A stretch of 22,178 nucleotides of DNA from positions 1,156 to 23,333 of the forward strand of contig DAGF01000011.1 of assembly GCA_002495645.1 (NCBI GenBank). Direction: 5' to 3'. Within the stretch, counting starts at the first letter, position 1. Each line of letters opens with the position of its first letter. Below, in pieces: positions 21,739-22,178 of this stretch. The translations under genes were made by a program, and so were the position numbers. The stretch comes from Euryarchaeota archaeon UBA549. Its GTDB lineage: Archaea > Thermoplasmatota > Poseidoniia > Poseidoniales > Poseidoniaceae. The notes under the pieces were generated by a model, which saw nothing but the letters and a program-made list of their open reading frames with translations, was not told the origin of the DNA and did no database searches.

Positions 21739-22178
21739 ATGGGGATGCGCGTCACGAACGAACAAGCAGATACAGCCGCACAAAGCGCTGTGTCGGCCAT
21801 CAACGACCGCTTTGGCGGCTCGGACGTTTCGGCGACTGTTGAGCACCACGCCAACGCCCACAAGATGGCGTTCGTTCGTGCCAGTGTGCCTCCTCAACAT
21901 TGGACGGCCGTGGCCAAGTACCTCCGATTTGACCTCGGCGCCAACTACTGTTCCATGGTCACGGGCACGCATTTCCCTGAAGGCGGTGCTGACCGTGGTT
22001 GGGAGGTCGTTTACCACCTCATGCGACAACCTGTCGTCGACCAAGCACCTCACACCAACACCGTTCACGTCGCTGAGGCCCTCAAAGGCGACGCTGTGCC
22101 CCTTGAATTCGAAATCATCGTCACCCTGCCACAAGGCGACGCCCCCTCCGTCCCGAGTGTTCAGAGCATTTGGGTGGG
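21739..22178 (+). CDS. nuoC: NADH-quinone oxidoreductase subunit C (complex I, NuoC), 3' end outside window
   Basis: The frame is open from ATG 21739 to the window edge, giving 146 residues of the 30-kDa subunit of the peripheral arm. The family pattern is visible: an N-terminal domain (FGGSDVSATVEHHANAHKM), then DRGWEVVYHLM, matching the 'r-evVYhL' strand, and near the edge VPLEFEIIVTLPQGD followed by VPSVQSIW, which matches the 'v-v-lp-d-p-vpSv--iw' block that precedes the conserved NWYERE motif, here just beyond the window. The gene follows nuoB after 2 bases, so it is part of the same operon. Whether it is fused to NuoD, as in some lineages, cannot be seen. A second in-frame ATG at 21745 is possible. 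Confidence 0.85.
   Translation, partial: MGMRVTNEQADTAAQSAVSAINDRFGGSDVSATVEHHANAHKMAFVRASVPPQHWTAVAKYLRFDLGANYCSMVTGTHFPEGGADRGWEVVYHLMRQPVVDQAPHTNTVHVAEALKGDAVPLEFEIIVTLPQGDAPSVPSVQSIWV

Noticed and set aside
1..22178. Search for RNA genes, CRISPR arrays, insertion sequences, att sites and replication origins
   Set aside because: No tRNA-like cloverleaf, rRNA block, regular spaced repeats, transposase or long terminal inverted repeats were seen by eye. A tRNAscan or Infernal run would be needed to exclude small RNAs.

Overview
The window looks like chromosomal DNA of an uncultured planktonic euryarchaeon, most likely Marine Group II (Candidatus Poseidoniales) or a close Thermoplasmatota relative. 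The archaeal evidence is ribosomal protein L15e (an archaeal/eukaryotic family), archaeal-type gene starts (either a GAGGTGA Shine-Dalgarno site or a TATA-like box about 25 nt upstream of the start codon with no leader), and complex I genes nuoA-B-C. The very large PKD, CARDB, NEW3 and subtilase surface proteins fit the protein-degrading lifestyle known for this group. The lineage assignment is an inference from gene content. The DNA is GC-rich by eye and densely coding. I see no rRNA, tRNA, CRISPR array, transposase or integrase. No gap between genes reaches 300 bases.

Layout. 1-678: 3' part of a helical, HEAT-like protein that enters from the left edge. 697-2296, minus strand: a six-helix DUF6159-like membrane protein and a SpoU/TrmH-type RNA 2'-O-methyltransferase. 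2347-4898, plus strand: a single-domain rhodanese, ribosomal protein L15e, a PRC-barrel protein and RNase Z, i.e. a translation and RNA-processing neighbourhood. 4924-20502, plus strand: about 15.6 kb occupied by five exported or membrane-anchored proteins: an 871-aa PKD protein, a 1563-aa secreted protein of unknown family, a 195-aa single-helix membrane protein, a 1531-aa subtilase, and a 961-aa protein made of NEW3-like Ig modules. 20662 to the right edge: nuoA, nuoB and the start of nuoC, the first genes of a complex I operon.

How they may work together. The five surface genes are probably not one simple operon, because three of them carry their own candidate promoter, but all encode envelope proteins. 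The subtilase would cut extracellular protein. The PKD, CARDB and NEW3 modules would give reach, adhesion or calcium-dependent stiffness. Two of the five (PKD protein and subtilase) share an unusual plan: a large exterior part, one C-terminal membrane helix, a low-complexity Ala/Pro-rich cytoplasmic linker, and a terminal cysteine-rich zinc finger inside the cell (an MJ0042-like ribbon in one, a RING-like treble clef in the other). This shared cytoplasmic zinc-finger tail on surface proteins is the best candidate here for an undescribed system, possibly coupling surface contact or proteolysis to an intracellular partner. Its function is not shown by the sequence.

Other points: a recurring AAAGGA-type box about 25 nt before start codons suggests leaderless transcripts; a strong hairpin lies immediately before the nuoA ribosome binding site; and NuoA has alanine where a nearly invariant glutamate is expected.
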